This document shows, one piece after another, positions 25,498 through 33,266 of a stretch of 33,747 nt of DNA (its first letter is position 1; the number at the start of each line of letters is the position of its first letter). Source of the stretch: Nocardioides sp. (GTDB lineage: Bacteria > Actinomycetota > Actinomycetes > Propionibacteriales > Nocardioidaceae); assembly GCA_025965125.1 (NCBI GenBank), contig JAOPXM010000237.1:1-33747 (forward strand). The letters run 5' to 3'. The notes under the pieces were generated by a model, which saw nothing but the letters and a program-made list of their open reading frames with translations, ran no database searches and was not told the origin of the DNA. Made by a program: the position numbers and the translations under genes.

Positions 25498-25866
25498 TCA
25501 GCTGACGTCGATCAGGTCCACGACGAAGATCAGCGTCTCACCCGGCTTGATCGCCCCGCCGGCGCCGCGGTCGCCGTACCCCAGGTCCGGCGGGATGACG
25601 AGCTGGCGACGGCCGCCCACCTTCATGCCCTGCACACCCTGGTCCCAACCCGAGATGACCTGACCGATGCCGAGCCGGAACCGCAGCGGCTCGCCCCTGT
25701 TGTACGACGCGTCGAACTCCTCGCCGGTCGAGTGCGCGACGCCGACGTAGTGCACCTCGACGGTGGTGCCGGCGGTGGCCTCGGCCCCGTCACCCTCCGT
25801 GATGTCCGTGACGACCAGCTCGGTCGGCGGCTCCGGGTCGAAGAAGTCGATCTCGGGCTTGTCCAT
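25498..25866 (-). CDS. FKBP-type peptidyl-prolyl cis-trans isomerase
   Basis: A 122-aa protein, a complete single FKBP domain without a signal peptide, so cytoplasmic. The family motifs are VEVHYVGVAHSTGEEFDASY, then VISGWDQGVQGMKVGGRRQLVIPPDLGYGDRG (motif core VISGWDQGVQGMKVGGRR), and the last strand ETLIFVVDLIDV. It catalyses proline isomerisation and assists folding. ATG 25866 has AAGAGGA about 5 nt upstream. The CBS-pair gene lies 39 nt upstream on the same strand. Confidence 0.93.
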   Translation of the reverse strand: MDKPEIDFFDPEPPTELVVTDITEGDGAEATAGTTVEVHYVGVAHSTGEEFDASYNRGEPLRFRLGIGQVISGWDQGVQGMKVGGRRQLVIPPDLGYGDRGAGGAIKPGETLIFVVDLIDVS

Positions 25867-25905
25867 GGTGTCCTCTTTCGTCCGCGCACGCGGACCCGTC
25901 GCTGA

Positions 25906-26337
25906 TCAGGTCTGGTGGACGTAGCTGTCGAGCTGGTCGCGCTCGAACTCCAGCTGACCGATCTTGTGCTTGACCACGTCGCCGATGCTGATGATCCCGG
26001 CCAGCTTGCCGTCATGGACGACGGGCACGTGGCGGATGCGTCGCTCGGTCATGGTCTTCATGAGCTCGTCGAGAGGGGTGTCCATGTCTGCGGTCTCGAC
26101 GACGGCGGTCATGATCGCGGACACCACGTTGTTGATGACGGTGCCGTCGCTGTGCAGGTGCCGGACGACGTCGCGCTCGCTGACGATGCCGTCGACGCTG
26201 GAGCCGTCGGACGAGACGATCAGGGCACCCACGTTGTGCTCGGCGAGCAGGGCGATCAGCTCGCTCACCCCCGCCTCCGGGGCAATGGTGATGACCTCGT
26301 GACTGGGCTTGGCGTCCAGGATGTCTCTGATCCGCAT
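25906..26337 (-). CDS. CBS-pair domain protein
   Basis: A 143-aa protein made of two CBS motifs, about 1-62 and 68-130: MRIRDILDAKPSHEVITIAPE with LLAEHNVGALIV and GIVSERDVVRHL, then IMTAVVETADMDTPLDELM with RRIRHVPVVHDGKLAGIISIGDVV. Such stand-alone pairs bind adenine nucleotides and act as energy or redox sensors. A tail (KIGQLEFERDQLDSYVHQT) follows. ATG 26337 has GGAGGT about 5 nt upstream; the in-frame ATG at 26379 has none. It is 81 nt downstream of hisN on the same strand. Confidence 0.9.
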   Translation of the reverse strand: MRIRDILDAKPSHEVITIAPEAGVSELIALLAEHNVGALIVSSDGSSVDGIVSERDVVRHLHSDGTVINNVVSAIMTAVVETADMDTPLDELMKTMTERRIRHVPVVHDGKLAGIISIGDVVKHKIGQLEFERDQLDSYVHQT

Positions 26338-26418
26338 GTGCACCTCCGCTTCCTCGTCAGACAGTTCGACGGTACTCATCGCCGGGGCTCGTGAACAGGC
26401 CCGTCCACGGAGCGGCGT

Positions 26419-27303
26419 TCAGTCCTCGTCGGGGACGCGCGGGCGCCGGGAGCGAAGGTCCGACACCGAACCGGGCCCGGTCGGCCTCCAGTCGGCGTCG
26501 CCGTCGTCGTCGGGCAGTGAGCCCAGGAAGCTCAACGCCGCATCGTGGAGGTGACCGTTGGTGGCCAGCGCGTTGCCGCCGAACGGGCCGTCGCTTCCGT
26601 CGAGGGAGGTGAACCGGCCACCGGCCTCGCGCACGATCACATCCAGCGCGGCCATGTCGTAGACCTCGAGCTCCGGCTCGACGGCGATGTCGACGGCACC
26701 CTCAGCGAGCAACATGTACGACCAGAAGTCGCCGTAGGCCCGAGTGCGCCAGCAGCGCCGCATCAGCGTCAGGAAGTCGTCGAGGCGACCGCGCTCCTCC
26801 CAGCCGTGCAGCGACGCGTAGGCCAGCGACGCGTCCTCCAGCCGGCGTACGTCGGAGACCTGGCAGGCGACGGCCTTCAGCAGTGAGCGACCGGTCCACG
26901 CGCCGTTGCCGTTGGACGCCCACCAGCGCCGCTGGAGCTGGGGTGCGGACACCACGCCGAGCACCACTTCCTCGTCGACCACGAGCGAGATCAGCGTGGC
27001 CCACACCGGGACGCCGCGCACGAAGTTCTTGGTGCCGTCGATGGGGTCGACGATCCACCGCCGCTGGCTGTGCCCCGTCGACCCCTGCTCCTCGCCGGTC
27101 ACGGCATCGCGCGAGCGGACCCGTGAGAGCGTGCGGCGGATGCCCTCCTCGACGGCATGGTCGGCGTCGGTGACCGGAGACAGGTCCGGCTTGCTCATCA
27201 CATGGAGGTCGAGGGCCTTGAAGCGGGCCATGGTCGTCGAGTCGGCGTCGTCGGCCAACACGTGCGCCAGGCGCAGGTCGTCGGTGTAATCGGTCCTGGG
27301 CAC
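26419..27303 (-). CDS. hisN: Histidinol-phosphatase of the inositol monophosphatase family
   Basis: A protein of 294 aa. The metal-binding motifs are GEEQG (after AVT), WIVDPIDGTKNF with the Asp-Pro-Ile-Asp-Gly-Thr core, and EVYDMAALDVIVREAGGRFT near the C-terminus. Actinobacterial HisN belongs to this family and removes phosphate from histidinol phosphate; other members act on inositol phosphate or PAP, so the substrate is inferred from family and from the proximity to rsgA and aroA, which recurs in actinobacteria. The start GTG 27303 follows TAGTGT by 6 nt without a ribosome binding site. The C-terminal 30 residues are low-complexity and acidic. Confidence 0.82.
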   Translation of the reverse strand: MPRTDYTDDLRLAHVLADDADSTTMARFKALDLHVMSKPDLSPVTDADHAVEEGIRRTLSRVRSRDAVTGEEQGSTGHSQRRWIVDPIDGTKNFVRGVPVWATLISLVVDEEVVLGVVSAPQLQRRWWASNGNGAWTGRSLLKAVACQVSDVRRLEDASLAYASLHGWEERGRLDDFLTLMRRCWRTRAYGDFWSYMLLAEGAVDIAVEPELEVYDMAALDVIVREAGGRFTSLDGSDGPFGGNALATNGHLHDAALSFLGSLPDDDGDADWRPTGPGSVSDLRSRRPRVPDED

Positions 27304-27309
27304 GGCCTC

Positions 27310-27315
27310 ACACTA
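27310..27315 (-). promoter_or_regulatory. Putative -10 of a leaderless transcript (hisN)
   Basis: TAGTGT on the minus strand, 6 nt, then GTG 27303. It lies 17 nt from the opposing -10 of the DUF2231 gene, so the two promoters are packed into a 41-nt gap. Confidence 0.5.
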
Positions 27316-27332
27316 TTCTCATCAATCTGGTT

Positions 27333-27338
27333 TAACGT
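27333..27338 (+). promoter_or_regulatory. Putative -10 of a leaderless transcript (DUF2231 paralogue 2)
   Basis: TAACGT on the plus strand, 6 nt, then ATG 27345. No Shine-Dalgarno sequence is present. Confidence 0.5.
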
Positions 27339-27344
27339 TCACGC

Positions 27345-27794
27345 ATGGAGATCGTGGGACTTCCACTCCACCCGTTGGTGGTGCACGCGGCCGTCGTGTT
27401 CGGCCCGATCGCGGCGTTGACCGCGATCCTCTATGTGGTGCTCCCCAGCTGGCGCGACCGCCTCCGGTGGCCGATGCTCGCGCTCGCGGTGCTTGCGACC
27501 GTGACCATCTGGGTCGCCTTCCTGTCCGGCCAGAACTTCCGGAACCAGGCCCGGTTCGACGAGGCAACGGGCGCCTGGCTGGACCGGCTCGACAAGCACC
27601 AGTCGCTGGCCCAGAAGCTGCGCTGGGTGACGTCCGGCTTCTTCGTCGTGGCCGTCCTGTCCGCCTGGCTGCACGAACGCACCGGGGCGGTGCGGGTCGT
27701 GCTGGGCGTGCTCCTCGCGGCCAGTGCGATCGCAACCCTCGTCTTTGTCGTGCTCACCGGCGATGCCGGTGCCCGGGCGGTCTGGACCCAGTAG
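27345..27794 (+). CDS. DUF2231 membrane protein (paralogue 2)
   Basis: A 149-aa protein with four hydrophobic helices. It starts MEIVGLPLHPLVVHAAVVFGPIAAL and ends GDAGARAVWTQ, matching the other DUF2231 protein of this window at both ends; the middle part is more divergent but keeps a Gln/His-rich loop (LDRLDKHQSLAQKL). The conserved His residues at the membrane edge suggest a cofactor or metal site, which is inference. It is divergent from hisN with a 41-nt gap and ends 6 nt before the convergent rsgA stop. Confidence 0.82.
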   Translation: MEIVGLPLHPLVVHAAVVFGPIAALTAILYVVLPSWRDRLRWPMLALAVLATVTIWVAFLSGQNFRNQARFDEATGAWLDRLDKHQSLAQKLRWVTSGFFVVAVLSAWLHERTGAVRVVLGVLLAASAIATLVFVVLTGDAGARAVWTQ

Positions 27795-27800
27795 GGCGCT

Positions 27801-28802
27801 TCAGTACGCCGACTCGCTGCGCGCCGCGAGCAGTCGGCGGAACGACTCGACGCGCTCGGGGTCGGCCAGGCCTGCAGCGACGGCGACGTCCAGGCCACAC
27901 TCGGGTTCGTCCTCGCCGTGGGTGCAGCCTCGCGGGCAGTCGTCGGTCATCGCGTCGAGGTCCGGGAACGCCTCGATCTGGTCCTCCGGGCGCACGTGTG
28001 CGAGCCCGAACGACCGGATTCCGGGGGTGTCGATGATCCAGCCCTCGCCCCCGGGGAGAGCAAGCATGTAGGCCGAGGTCGACGTGTGTCGCCCGCGTCC
28101 GGTCACCGCGTTGACGACGCCGACATCGCGCTTGGCGTCTGGCACGAGCGCGTTCACGAGCGTCGACTTGCCGACGCCGCTGGATCCGACCATCACGCTG
28201 GTCTTCGCGCTGAGCCGTTCGCGGAGGGCCGCCAGGTCGCCGCCGCGCTGGGTGACGACCCAGGGCACACCGAGGGAGCGGTAGGTCGAGAGCAGCGTCT
28301 CCGGATCCGCGAGGTCGGACTTGGTCAGGCACAGGAGGGGTTGCATGCCCGCGTCGAAGGCCGCGACGAGCGCCCGGTCGATCAGCCGCGGCTGGGGCTC
28401 TGGATCGGCGAGCGCCGTCACGATCACGAGCTGCTCGGCGTTGGCGACGATGATCCGTTCGACCGGGTCGTCGTCGTCGGCGGTACGGCGCAGGGTGGTG
28501 AGCCGCTCGTGCACCTCGACGATGCGGGCCAGGGAGCCGTCCTCGCCGGAGGTGTCGCCCACGACTCGCACCCGGTCACCAACCACGACGCCCTTGCGAC
28601 CGAGTGGTCTGGCCTTCATCGCCATCACGGTCACGGCCTCGCCGGGAGGTCCGACGAGCAGGGTGAACCGCCCCCGGTCGACGGTCACGACGACCCCGTC
28701 GACGGCGTCGTCGTACGTCGGCCGGTCCTTGGTGCGGGGGCGCGTCCGGCGGCGGGGACGGTCGTAGTGCTCGATGTCCTGGTCGGAGTAGCGCCCGGTC
28801 AC
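27801..28802 (-). CDS. rsgA: Ribosome small-subunit GTPase RsgA
   Basis: A protein of 333 aa. The N-terminal OB-fold (about 30-100) is followed by a circularly permuted GTPase: G4 (TKSD) comes before G1 (GSSGVGKST) and G3 (DTPG), the mark of RsgA/YjeQ. The C-terminal zinc-binding segment has [17 protein letters not shown], with the Cys/His ligands. It acts late in 30S subunit maturation. The start GTG 28802 overlaps the aroA stop (GTGA), so it is translationally coupled to aroA; the reading frame continues upstream inside aroA without meaning. Confidence 0.93.
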   Translation of the reverse strand: MTGRYSDQDIEHYDRPRRRTRPRTKDRPTYDDAVDGVVVTVDRGRFTLLVGPPGEAVTVMAMKARPLGRKGVVVGDRVRVVGDTSGEDGSLARIVEVHERLTTLRRTADDDDPVERIIVANAEQLVIVTALADPEPQPRLIDRALVAAFDAGMQPLLCLTKSDLADPETLLSTYRSLGVPWVVTQRGGDLAALRERLSAKTSVMVGSSGVGKSTLVNALVPDAKRDVGVVNAVTGRGRHTSTSAYMLALPGGEGWIIDTPGIRSFGLAHVRPEDQIEAFPDLDAMTDDCPRGCTHGEDEPECGLDVAVAAGLADPERVESFRRLLAARSESAY

Positions 28803-30070
28803 AGCAGACCCGACCAGAACTCTGCGAAGTCGGGGAACGTCTTGGCGGTCGTCGCGATGTCCTCGACCAGGATCCCGTCGACGGCTGCTCCGACGATGAC
28901 ACCGGCATGCGCCATCCGGTGGTCGGCGTAGGTGTGGAAGACGCCGGCGGTCAGCTGTGCCGGGCGCAGGCTCAGCCCGTCGGGGTGCTCGGTGACGTCG
29001 GCGCCGAGACCGCCGAGCTCGGTCGCGAGCGCCGCCAGCCGATCGGTCTCGTGGCCGCGGATGTGCGCGATCCCGCGCAGGTGCGAGGGCGAGGACGCCA
29101 GGGCGCACAGGGCGGCGACCGCGGGCGCGAGCTCGCCCGCGTCATGCAGGTCGACGTCGATCCCCTCGAGGACGTCCGGTCCGACCACCCTCAGGCCATC
29201 GTCCACGAACTCCACGGAGCAGCCCATCCGGGTGAGGATCTCGCGCAGCGCATCGCCCGCCTGGGTGGTGGCCCGCGGCCAGTCCCGCACCGTCACCGAT
29301 CCGCCCGACAGGGCGGCAAGCGCGAGGAACGGCGCGGCGTTGGAGAGGTCCGGCTCGATGAGGTGATCGACCGGCTTCACCGGCCCGGGTGCGACGGCCC
29401 AGCGGTTCGCCTCCGCGTCGTCGACCTCGATCCCGTGCTCGCGCAGCATGGCCACCGTCATGTCGATGTGGGGGAGTGATGGCACGGGCTTGCCGTCGTG
29501 GCGCACGTCCACGCCGAGCTCGTAACGAGCCCCGGCGAGCAGCAGCGCGGAGATGAACTGGGAGGACGCGGACGCGTCGACGACCACGGTGCCGCCGGTG
29601 ACCCGGCCCGCGCCCCGCACCGAGAAGGGCAGCGCCGCGCGGCCCCCGTCGTCGATCGTCACCCCGAGCGACCGCAGCGCATCGAGCACCCCACCGATCG
29701 GCCTGTTGCGCATGTGCGGGTCCCCGTCGAACTCGACCGTCCCGGTCGAGAGCCCTGCGACCGGCGGGACGAAGCGCATCACGGTCCCGGCCAGGCCACA
29801 GTCGATGGCGGCATCGGCACGGAACTCGCCGGGCGTCACGACCCAGTCGTCACTCGTGGTGTCGACCTGCGACCCGAGCGAGGTCAGGGCCGTCGCCATC
29901 AGGGAGGTGTCGCGCGAGCGCAGGGCACGGCGTACGACGGAAGGGCCGTCGGCGATCGCGGCCAGCACCAGTGCGCGGTTGGTCAGCGACTTGCTGCCCG
30001 GCAGTGACACGACCGCATCGACGGGATGCTCCGCGCGCGGCGCGGGCCACGGATCGGCAGGTGAAGTCAC
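28799..30070 (-). CDS. aroA: 3-phosphoshikimate 1-carboxyvinyltransferase (EPSP synthase)
   Basis: A protein of 423 aa, complete. The N-terminal motif [16 protein letters not shown] holds the substrate lysine. [18 protein letters not shown] contains the conserved Arg-Pro pair; [13 protein letters not shown] and the late [12 protein letters not shown] are the other family motifs. It transfers enolpyruvyl from PEP to shikimate 3-phosphate in aromatic amino-acid synthesis. The start GTG 30070 stands 6 nt after TAGTCT and appears leaderless. It is followed by rsgA with a 4-nt overlap. The DoxX gene ends 20 nt upstream on the same strand. Confidence 0.95.
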   Translation of the reverse strand: MTSPADPWPAPRAEHPVDAVVSLPGSKSLTNRALVLAAIADGPSVVRRALRSRDTSLMATALTSLGSQVDTTSDDWVVTPGEFRADAAIDCGLAGTVMRFVPPVAGLSTGTVEFDGDPHMRNRPIGGVLDALRSLGVTIDDGGRAALPFSVRGAGRVTGGTVVVDASASSQFISALLLAGARYELGVDVRHDGKPVPSLPHIDMTVAMLREHGIEVDDAEANRWAVAPGPVKPVDHLIEPDLSNAAPFLALAALSGGSVTVRDWPRATTQAGDALREILTRMGCSVEFVDDGLRVVGPDVLEGIDVDLHDAGELAPAVAALCALASSPSHLRGIAHIRGHETDRLAALATELGGLGADVTEHPDGLSLRPAQLTAGVFHTYADHRMAHAGVIVGAAVDGILVEDIATTAKTFPDFAEFWSGLL

Positions 30071-30076
30071 GCGCGC

Positions 30077-30082
30077 AGACTA
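30077..30082 (-). promoter_or_regulatory. Putative -10 of a leaderless transcript (aroA)
   Basis: TAGTCT on the minus strand, 6 nt, then GTG 30070. It lies between the DoxX stop and aroA, so aroA-rsgA can have its own promoter in addition to read-through. Confidence 0.5.
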
Positions 30083-30090
30083 TCGGCGGC

Positions 30091-30621
30091 CTAGGTTACC
30101 TTGGCCTTCGCCAACCTGGCCTCGCGGCGAGCGGTGCCGGCGAAGTGCTTGGCCTCCCGGCGTGCATCCCTGGCGGCTCTTCGGGCTCGCCACGCGACGC
30201 CGGGCTTCCCGTCCGTGTCGCCGGCCGCGATGATCAGCCCACCGACCAGCGAGATGTTCTTGAAGAAGTGCAGCCGCTGCTGGGTCTTGGCGGGCTCCTC
30301 CTCGATCTCCCAGAAGCGGTGGCCGGCCGCGGTCGTCGGGACGAGCGTGAGCGCCAGCACCGCGGCGGACAGTCGCGGCGCGCGGCCGGTTGCGAGGGCC
30401 AGGGCGGCGGCGATCTGCGTGCCGGCGTTGATCCGCACCAGGGTGGCGGTGTCCTGCGGAATCGGCACGCCGGGGAGGGCCTTCCTCGCCAAGGGCACGA
30501 TCCGGTCGGTCACCGGAGCGGCCTTGGCCGCTGCCCCAGGGGCATTCCGCAGGGCGTTCACGCTTCCGACCACGAAGATCGAGGCGAGCATCGGTCGGGC
30601 GATCAGTCTGCTGACGGTCAT
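30091..30621 (-). CDS. DoxX family membrane protein
   Basis: A protein of 176 aa with four hydrophobic helices. The N-terminus MTVSRLIARPMLASIFVVGSVNALRNAP is typical of actinobacterial DoxX proteins, and HFFKNISLVGGLIIAAGD is the conserved last helix. The C-terminal 35 residues are very basic and lie in the cytoplasm. DoxX-like proteins have been linked to thiol and oxidative stress in mycobacteria; for this member no role is shown. ATG 30621 is preceded at 6 nt by TATGAA, a weak -10. It precedes aroA by 20 nt. Confidence 0.82.
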   Translation of the reverse strand: MTVSRLIARPMLASIFVVGSVNALRNAPGAAAKAAPVTDRIVPLARKALPGVPIPQDTATLVRINAGTQIAAALALATGRAPRLSAAVLALTLVPTTAAGHRFWEIEEEPAKTQQRLHFFKNISLVGGLIIAAGDTDGKPGVAWRARRAARDARREAKHFAGTARREARLAKAKVT

Positions 30622-30688
30622 GCAACGTTCATACCCGACGGGGGCGAAATCCAACCGTGTCGCTGCCGGACAGAGCCCGGGCCCGGGC

Positions 30689-32329
30689 TCAGGAGTGCAG
30701 GTCGACGGTCGTGCTGTTGTTGCTCGGGTCGGGATCGGTGACGTCACCGACGTACGACACCGTGAAGGTCAGGGTCGCCGTCTGGCCGGGCACGGGGACG
30801 GCCAGGAACTGCAGCGTCGCCGGTGCCTGGACCTGGCACCGCGCGGTGTCGAGCTGGAGCCCGAGGCATCGGGGATCGAGGGTCAGCGTGATCGTCGGAG
30901 AGCTCGACGTGACCGTCACGACGGCATCCTCACCGGCCGGCAACCCCTGGACGTCGACGTCGACGCTCCACGCCAGGCCCGCGACCGGCGTCGCGCGAGC
31001 GACCACCGCCAGGTCGTGCTCGGGATCGCCCGTAGGCGAGGGATCCGTGGACGGCTCGTCGGTCGGGATGTCGGTCGGTTCCTCGGTCGCGACGTCCGTC
31101 GGCAGATCGGTCGGAGTCTCGCTGGGCACGTCCGTCGGCTCGTCGCTCGGGGTGTCGGTGGTGACCCCGAGCGGCACGGTGACGAACGGCGTACCCCCGC
31201 CGGACCTGGGCACCGAGTCTGCCGTCGGCCTCCCCGCGGTTCCTCCGTGATGGCCGTGTCCGTTGCGCCGACCCGGGCCAGCGCCGCCGCCCGCCCCAGG
31301 GCCCGCCGTGTTGCCTCCCGCGACCGGCGCGGACGCCACAGCCGCGGGTCGGTCGGCGTTCGGCTTGTTGTCCGCCGGGGTGGCCACGATGACGACGCCG
31401 GTCGCCACGGCGGCCGTGGCCGCAACCCCCGCGACAGCCGAGACGGGGGCGTTGGCCAGCGCCAGGTCCCGGGCGCGTCCCGCGAGGAAGAGCGCTCCAG
31501 CCTTGATGGCCGCGAGGGCCCCCAGCCCACCCCCGGAGCCGAGGTACGCGGCGGCGGAGCCTCCGAGGATGAGCGGCGCAAGGATGCCACGCAGGTTCGA
31601 GTTGACCTCGGTGAGCTCGAGGTAGACCCCCATGCAGCGACGGCACTCGCCGAGGTGGCCCTGGACCCTCGCGCCCTCGCGACGGGACATGCCGCCACGG
31701 ATGTACGCCCCGAGATTCTGCTGGGTGCCGATGCAGGCGTCGTCCTCCGCGTCCTGGGCGTGCATGGACACGAACGCCTGGCGCAGCCCCTCGCGGGCGC
31801 GGTAGGCGAGCGCGGCCACAGAGTTCGCGGTCATGCCGAGCAGCACCCCGACATCTGCGGGCTTCTGACCCTCGACCTCGGTGTGCCACAGGACCATCTG
31901 CCATCGCTCGGGCAGGGACGCGAACGCGCGGGCGGCCGCGCCGCTCTCGAAGCCCTCGACGGCGGTGTCGCGGAATGGCACCCCGGGGTCGTACGGCGTG
32001 AGGTCGTCGGTCGTCCTCAGCCGGGAGCCGGCCCGGAGCTTGTCCACATGGAGTCGACGCACCGACGTGAGCAGGTAGGCGCGAAAGGCCAGGTCGGGTC
32101 CGCCGCCCCTCTGCAGGACAGCGAGCACCTTGGCAAAGGCATCCGAGACGAGGTCGTCGGCGTCGCCCGCGGAGACGAGCTGGCGGGCCAGACGACGTGC
32201 CGATCCCACATGGCGTTCGAACAGCTCGCCGTAGGCCTCCAGGTCGCCGGCGCGGACGGCCGAGATCAGCTCGGCGTCACCGGGACCCTCGGTCCTCGGC
32301 TCCCCGGTACCGTGCGCGAGCTGGCTCAC
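30689..32329 (-). CDS. Membrane-anchored ECF sigma factor fused to zinc-finger anti-sigma motif and extracytoplasmic domain
   Basis: A protein of 546 aa. Residues about 18-100 are sigma region 2 (AYGELFERHVGSARRLARQL, DADDLVSDAFAKVL) and about 132-188 are region 4 (SLPERWQMVLWHTEVEGQKPADVGVLLGMTANSV). Residues 195-240 look like a zinc-finger anti-sigma segment: C199 and H225-x3-C229-x2-C232. One clear TM helix lies near 295-317. Beyond it come a Gly/Pro-rich part, a Thr/Pro/Asp/Glu repeat stretch (391-432) and a beta-rich DUF11/CARDB-like domain (439-546) ending DPDPSNNSTTVDL, with C488 and C498 able to form a disulfide. ECF sigma factors with fused C-terminal extensions are known in actinobacteria. 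Sensing outside could release or expose the sigma part. The start is GTG 32329, without a clear ribosome binding site. Confidence 0.85.
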   Translation of the reverse strand: MSQLAHGTGEPRTEGPGDAELISAVRAGDLEAYGELFERHVGSARRLARQLVSAGDADDLVSDAFAKVLAVLQRGGGPDLAFRAYLLTSVRRLHVDKLRAGSRLRTTDDLTPYDPGVPFRDTAVEGFESGAAARAFASLPERWQMVLWHTEVEGQKPADVGVLLGMTANSVAALAYRAREGLRQAFVSMHAQDAEDDACIGTQQNLGAYIRGGMSRREGARVQGHLGECRRCMGVYLELTEVNSNLRGILAPLILGGSAAAYLGSGGGLGALAAIKAGALFLAGRARDLALANAPVSAVAGVAATAAVATGVVIVATPADNKPNADRPAAVASAPVAGGNTAGPGAGGGAGPGRRNGHGHHGGTAGRPTADSVPRSGGGTPFVTVPLGVTTDTPSDEPTDVPSETPTDLPTDVATEEPTDIPTDEPSTDPSPTGDPEHDLAVVARATPVAGLAWSVDVDVQGLPAGEDAVVTVTSSSPTITLTLDPRCLGLQLDTARCQVQAPATLQFLAVPVPGQTATLTFTVSYVGDVTDPDPSNNSTTVDLHS

Positions 32330-32355
32330 AGAGGTTCAACGACCGACCGGGCAAA

Positions 32356-32404
32356 ACATGACGGGGTGCCTGTCGCAGAAAAGTTTGTGGAACCCGCGTC
32401 ATGT
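32356..32404. promoter_or_regulatory. 8-bp inverted repeat upstream of the sigma gene
   Basis: ACATGACG (32356-32363) and CGTCATGT (32397-32404) are perfect complements 33 nt apart, in the gap between the sigma gene and the GGDEF-like gene. Both arms contain CGTC, a sequence often seen in ECF -10 elements. A GGAACC at 32389-32394 is -35-like on the plus strand. The evidence is weak. Confidence 0.25.
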
Positions 32405-32553
32405 GTTGCCGGGTCGCCCGTTTCAGTGTCGTAAGGCGGTCGTGGGGAGCGCCGTACGGGCAGGAACCGAAAAGTTGTATGGCGACAAGGTGTGGGGGCG
32501 ACGTGGGGATCTTCGCAACGCGTGCGAAGCGCTCCGCAGCCGCACCCGAGGCG

Positions 32554-33225
32554 ATGGATGACCTGACCGAGGAGCTGCGCGCGGCCTTGCCGCCGTACTT
32601 CGAGGCCGTGGGGGAGGCCATTGCCTCGGGGGCGGCACCGCTCGCAGCCTGTGGGGAGGCAGGCCGCGAGCTGGCCCGGGCTGGCGTGGCGTTGGGGGAC
32701 GCGCTCGACAGCCTGAGGACAACAGTCTGGATGGTCCGGGGGAGGGAGCCGGACCATCCAGAAGTCCGTTCGCTGTCGGTCGGGTGGAGCGAGGCGACGC
32801 TGGGCTACCTGCACCGGCTCTCCTGCGTGGATCCGCTCACCGGCCTGTCGACCCAGGCGCACGTGCGCGGCCGACTGACGGAGATCTTCCGCGACCCGAC
32901 CCTGTCCACCGGCGGGGCCCGACATCATCACGCGCTGGTGGTCATCGAGGCGCTGGACGACGGTGGCACGCTGGACCACGCGGCACGGATGGCCAGGCTC
33001 GGCGAGATCGGCCGCGCCGTGTTTGCCGGCGCGGAGACGATCGGACGCGTCGGGCCACGCCGCATTGTCGTGATCGCGACGCGCGACGATCGTCTGGCCC
33101 GCCGGGTAGCCGTGCTGCGGCGGATGCTCGACCAGGCGCATCCCGAGGCCCGGCTGTGGATCGAGGGGCTGCCGGACTCCGACTCGGCGGCAGGTGCGCT
33201 GCTCGAGGAGCTCGCGCGGCTCTGA
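32554..33225 (+). CDS. Degenerate GGDEF-domain protein
   Basis: A protein of 223 aa from ATG 32554. An N-terminal helical part (1-90) leads to DPLTGLSTQAHVRGRL (93-108), the unmistakable start of a GGDEF domain. At the place of the active site, however, the sequence is RVGPRRIVVIA (165-175): GPRRI instead of GGDEF, and the metal and base-binding residues of diguanylate cyclases are not visible. It should not make cyclic di-GMP; it may be a scaffold or nucleotide receptor. The frame is open to 32401 and ATG 32479 is an alternative start, but the added residues do not look coding. It is divergent from the fused sigma factor. Confidence 0.72.
   Translation: MDDLTEELRAALPPYFEAVGEAIASGAAPLAACGEAGRELARAGVALGDALDSLRTTVWMVRGREPDHPEVRSLSVGWSEATLGYLHRLSCVDPLTGLSTQAHVRGRLTEIFRDPTLSTGGARHHHALVVIEALDDGGTLDHAARMARLGEIGRAVFAGAETIGRVGPRRIVVIATRDDRLARRVAVLRRMLDQAHPEARLWIEGLPDSDSAAGALLEELARL
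32726..32762. repeat. Perfect 14-bp inverted repeat inside the GGDEF-like coding region
   Basis: TCTGGATGGTCCGG (32726-32739) and its exact complement (32749-32762) flank a 9-nt purine-only loop. It lies in codons for residues around 58-70, between the helical part and the GGDEF-like part. As RNA this is a very stable hairpin. It has no T-tract. Confidence 0.7.
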
Positions 33226-33254
33226 TCCGGGGGGCGCCGCGACTGGACACGCCC

Positions 33255-33260
33255 TAGGCT
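33255..33260 (+). promoter_or_regulatory. Putative -10 of a leaderless transcript (SRAP gene)
   Basis: TAGGCT, 6 nt, then ATG 33267. No ribosome binding site is present. Confidence 0.5.
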
Positions 33261-33266
33261 GCCTCC

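Noticed and set aside
31045-31165. Degenerate TCGGTCGG-like DNA repeats, possible CRISPR or satellite
   Set aside because: They simply encode the Pro-Thr-Asp repeat spacer of the fused sigma factor; there are no spacers or constant repeats.
30101-32434. 777-aa plus-strand frame opposite the DoxX and sigma genes
   Set aside because: The translation is repetitive Arg/Gly/Asp/Val text typical of the complement of GC-rich genes; sigma regions 2 and 4 are on the other strand.
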